Positions 62,529 through 64,000 of a stretch of DNA of 64,000 nt are shown here, in pieces. Numbering within the stretch: position 1 is the stretch's first letter; each line of letters starts with the position of its first letter. The notes under the pieces were generated by a model. The model did not search any database. It was not told the origin of the DNA and saw only the letters and a program-made list of their open reading frames with translations. The DNA is taken from assembly GCA_014529385.2 (NCBI GenBank), contig CM043969.1, positions 28,662,946 through 28,726,945 of the forward strand, written 5' to 3'. The translations under genes and the position numbers were made by a program. Origin of the DNA: Adiantum capillus-veneris. Lineage: Eukaryota > Streptophyta > Polypodiopsida > Polypodiales > Pteridaceae.

Positions 62529-63041
62529 TGTCCTAATCATTTTTTAGCATTGAAAAAAATCCTTCCCCCTTCCTCTCCTCTTCCTTTGTTTTCCTGTTTC
62601 TTCCTATAGCTCCCAAAATGCAGCACAATACAACAAGTTAAATCTCTCTCAATTGGTGCAAAATTTGCATATGTACGTGAGATACAAAAAATTTCAAAAC
62701 GGGGTTTTTGTTGTCCAAGGTGGGCTAATATACAAAAAACACGTTTTACAAAAAATTTATAGACTAGCATTTTTTTTTACCTCCCTCATGTAGTAGAGTT
62801 AGTCTCTCACATGGCCTCAAGCTACCCAACATGCCTTGCATGGTTTGAGGATTTCACATAAAAGCTCTCTATTCGAAGCACCTTTTGGCCCCAAATTCCA
62901 TAGTGAACATACATTCCAACAGTTTGATGTCATAGCAAAACCTTGGCATAACCCATAAAGTAAGAAAAACTCTAAAATGCATCCAAGCATTGGTCTTTCA
63001 CCCCATGCTCGTAAACAAGCCCGTAAAACGGCTTGACATCC
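62529..63041 (-). repeat. Probable 3' LTR of gypsy M
   Basis: On the minus strand it begins TGTCAAGCCG after a purine tract (GAGAGGGGATGGA, 63042-63056) and ends GATTAGGACA, giving a matching TGTC...GACA pair. It contains a CT-rich block (62565-62610). The boundary lies inside the gag of K. The 5' LTR is outside the window. Confidence 0.5.
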
Positions 63042-64000
63042 ATCCCCTCTCAACTGCACATCCTCTGGCATGTGCCAACTAGATTGGAATCTTAGTAAGC
63101 ACCATATCATGGCCCACACCCACAACTACATACATGTTGCTAGTAAACACCCAGTCTTTCACTTCATCAGTCCTCCACGATCATCTAAAAAGCTCAACAT
63201 TTTATAGTCAACCATGCATAAATACCCTTCATCCAATGAAACCCCTCCTTCATCTCACATACACATACTTTGCCATGCATTCTCAGACCCACTTGGATAA
63301 AATGGTATAAGAAGAAATTGTCCAAACATTGGAGCTTTATAAAACCCTTTCGGCATACGCAGCTACAAAAAACCATAATGTATGTGTATTCTATAGATTT
63401 CACATAACATAACAGCATAGCCTGGCTCCAATATGATATAGCCATGTTGAATTTGCTTTCAATTTTTTTTGGATCCACCCGATTCAAACTTCATTTTGAG
63501 CACACAACAGCGCCCATAATCTTTGCAATACATGAAAACCTATCATGAATAAAGAGGAAACACCCAAACCCTATTGGTAATTGGCAATAGATTCTGTCTT
63601 TTGGCATGCATACAAGGAAACTACTCCCTTCGATTGGCAACCATAAGATCTCTCAGCAATAAGAAAAATACAAGAAAAAATCCATATCCTTCAAAGAAGC
63701 TAGCAAGCATCTTCTAAAAAAGTTGGTTGCCTCGCCACCTTGGTAGATGATCCGGCATAATATCTTAACCCCTTCTAGCTTTGGGATCTTCAAGTGCTCG
63801 TTGGTATCCCATTCCCACATCATCAACTTCAACACATGGAAATTCAACAACATCCTTGGTATCTGTTAATTATGAAGTATCAATCACACATATAGATTTG
63901 CATATGCATAAGTCCTCTACGTGATCTTCTTCAAAAATACCTTTCCTTGAATCTCATCATCCCTCTGTAATACCTGCACACCCTGTTCTGCATCATCTTC
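63042..64000 (-). other. Interior of gypsy M, non-coding part
   Basis: The first 35 bases resemble the sequence at the same place in element F (27777-27815: purine tract then CACATCCTC-GG-ATGTGCC), so M is probably a relative of F. Beyond that only short frames without retroelement motifs, consistent with a long 3' untranslated region or a decayed tail. Confidence 0.4.

Noticed and set aside
1-64000. tRNA, rRNA or other structured RNA genes
   Set aside because: I saw only tRNA-complementary primer-binding sites of retroelements; no cloverleaf or RNA gene signature could be supported by eye.

Overview
The window reads as intergenic heterochromatin from a large, repeat-rich land-plant genome. 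Nearly all of it is LTR retrotransposons of the two plant superfamilies, Ty1/copia and Ty3/gypsy. The plant assignment rests on copia primer-binding sites of the initiator-tRNA-Met type (TGGTATCAGAGC), a chromodomain gypsy element, Tat-type gypsy elements with an extra archaeal-like RNase H, and plant-style promoter boxes. Nothing points to bacteria, plasmids or CRISPR. A fern, gymnosperm or other large-genome plant would fit, but the sequence alone does not settle which. Layout, left to right: element A is an old gypsy chromovirus-like copy on + that opens the window and ends in a 3' LTR beginning at 40058. It was hit twice. Copia element B (2088-34635, +) split its reverse transcriptase gene. 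Copia element G (36781-39872, +) hit it downstream. B was itself hit four times: by C (2589-4400, non-autonomous), D (4636-12783, gypsy chromovirus with chromodomain), E (14511-24563, Tat gypsy with two RNase H domains) and F (26683-33952, divergent gypsy on -). Target-site duplications support B, C, D, E and G; F has none that I can see. To the right lies an unassigned stretch (about 41231-42770), then the scattered pieces of Tat gypsy K on - (43941 down to its LTR; polymerase pieces at 43953-45485, 57480-58512 and 61934-62528). K is broken by a 12-kb block that holds a decayed multi-exon gene of unknown family (45896-48960), a short promoter plus open frame whose first eight residues match the histone H3 tail (49070-49200), copia H on - (49195-54316) and copia remnant J on + (54317-57125). 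K is also broken by copia L on - (58513-61933) and by the 3' LTR of gypsy M on - (62529-63041), whose body runs off the right edge. No element has a fully open gag-pol. E is closest: one very long pol frame with a few stops and one frameshift. LTR comparison by eye gives an order of insertion. G is identical over its 219 comparable bases; E and D are about 98-99% alike; L is about 95%; B is about 91%, as expected for a host older than D and E. F is more diverged than its host B, which does not fit simple nesting. No functional host gene, tRNA, rRNA or other RNA gene could be supported.
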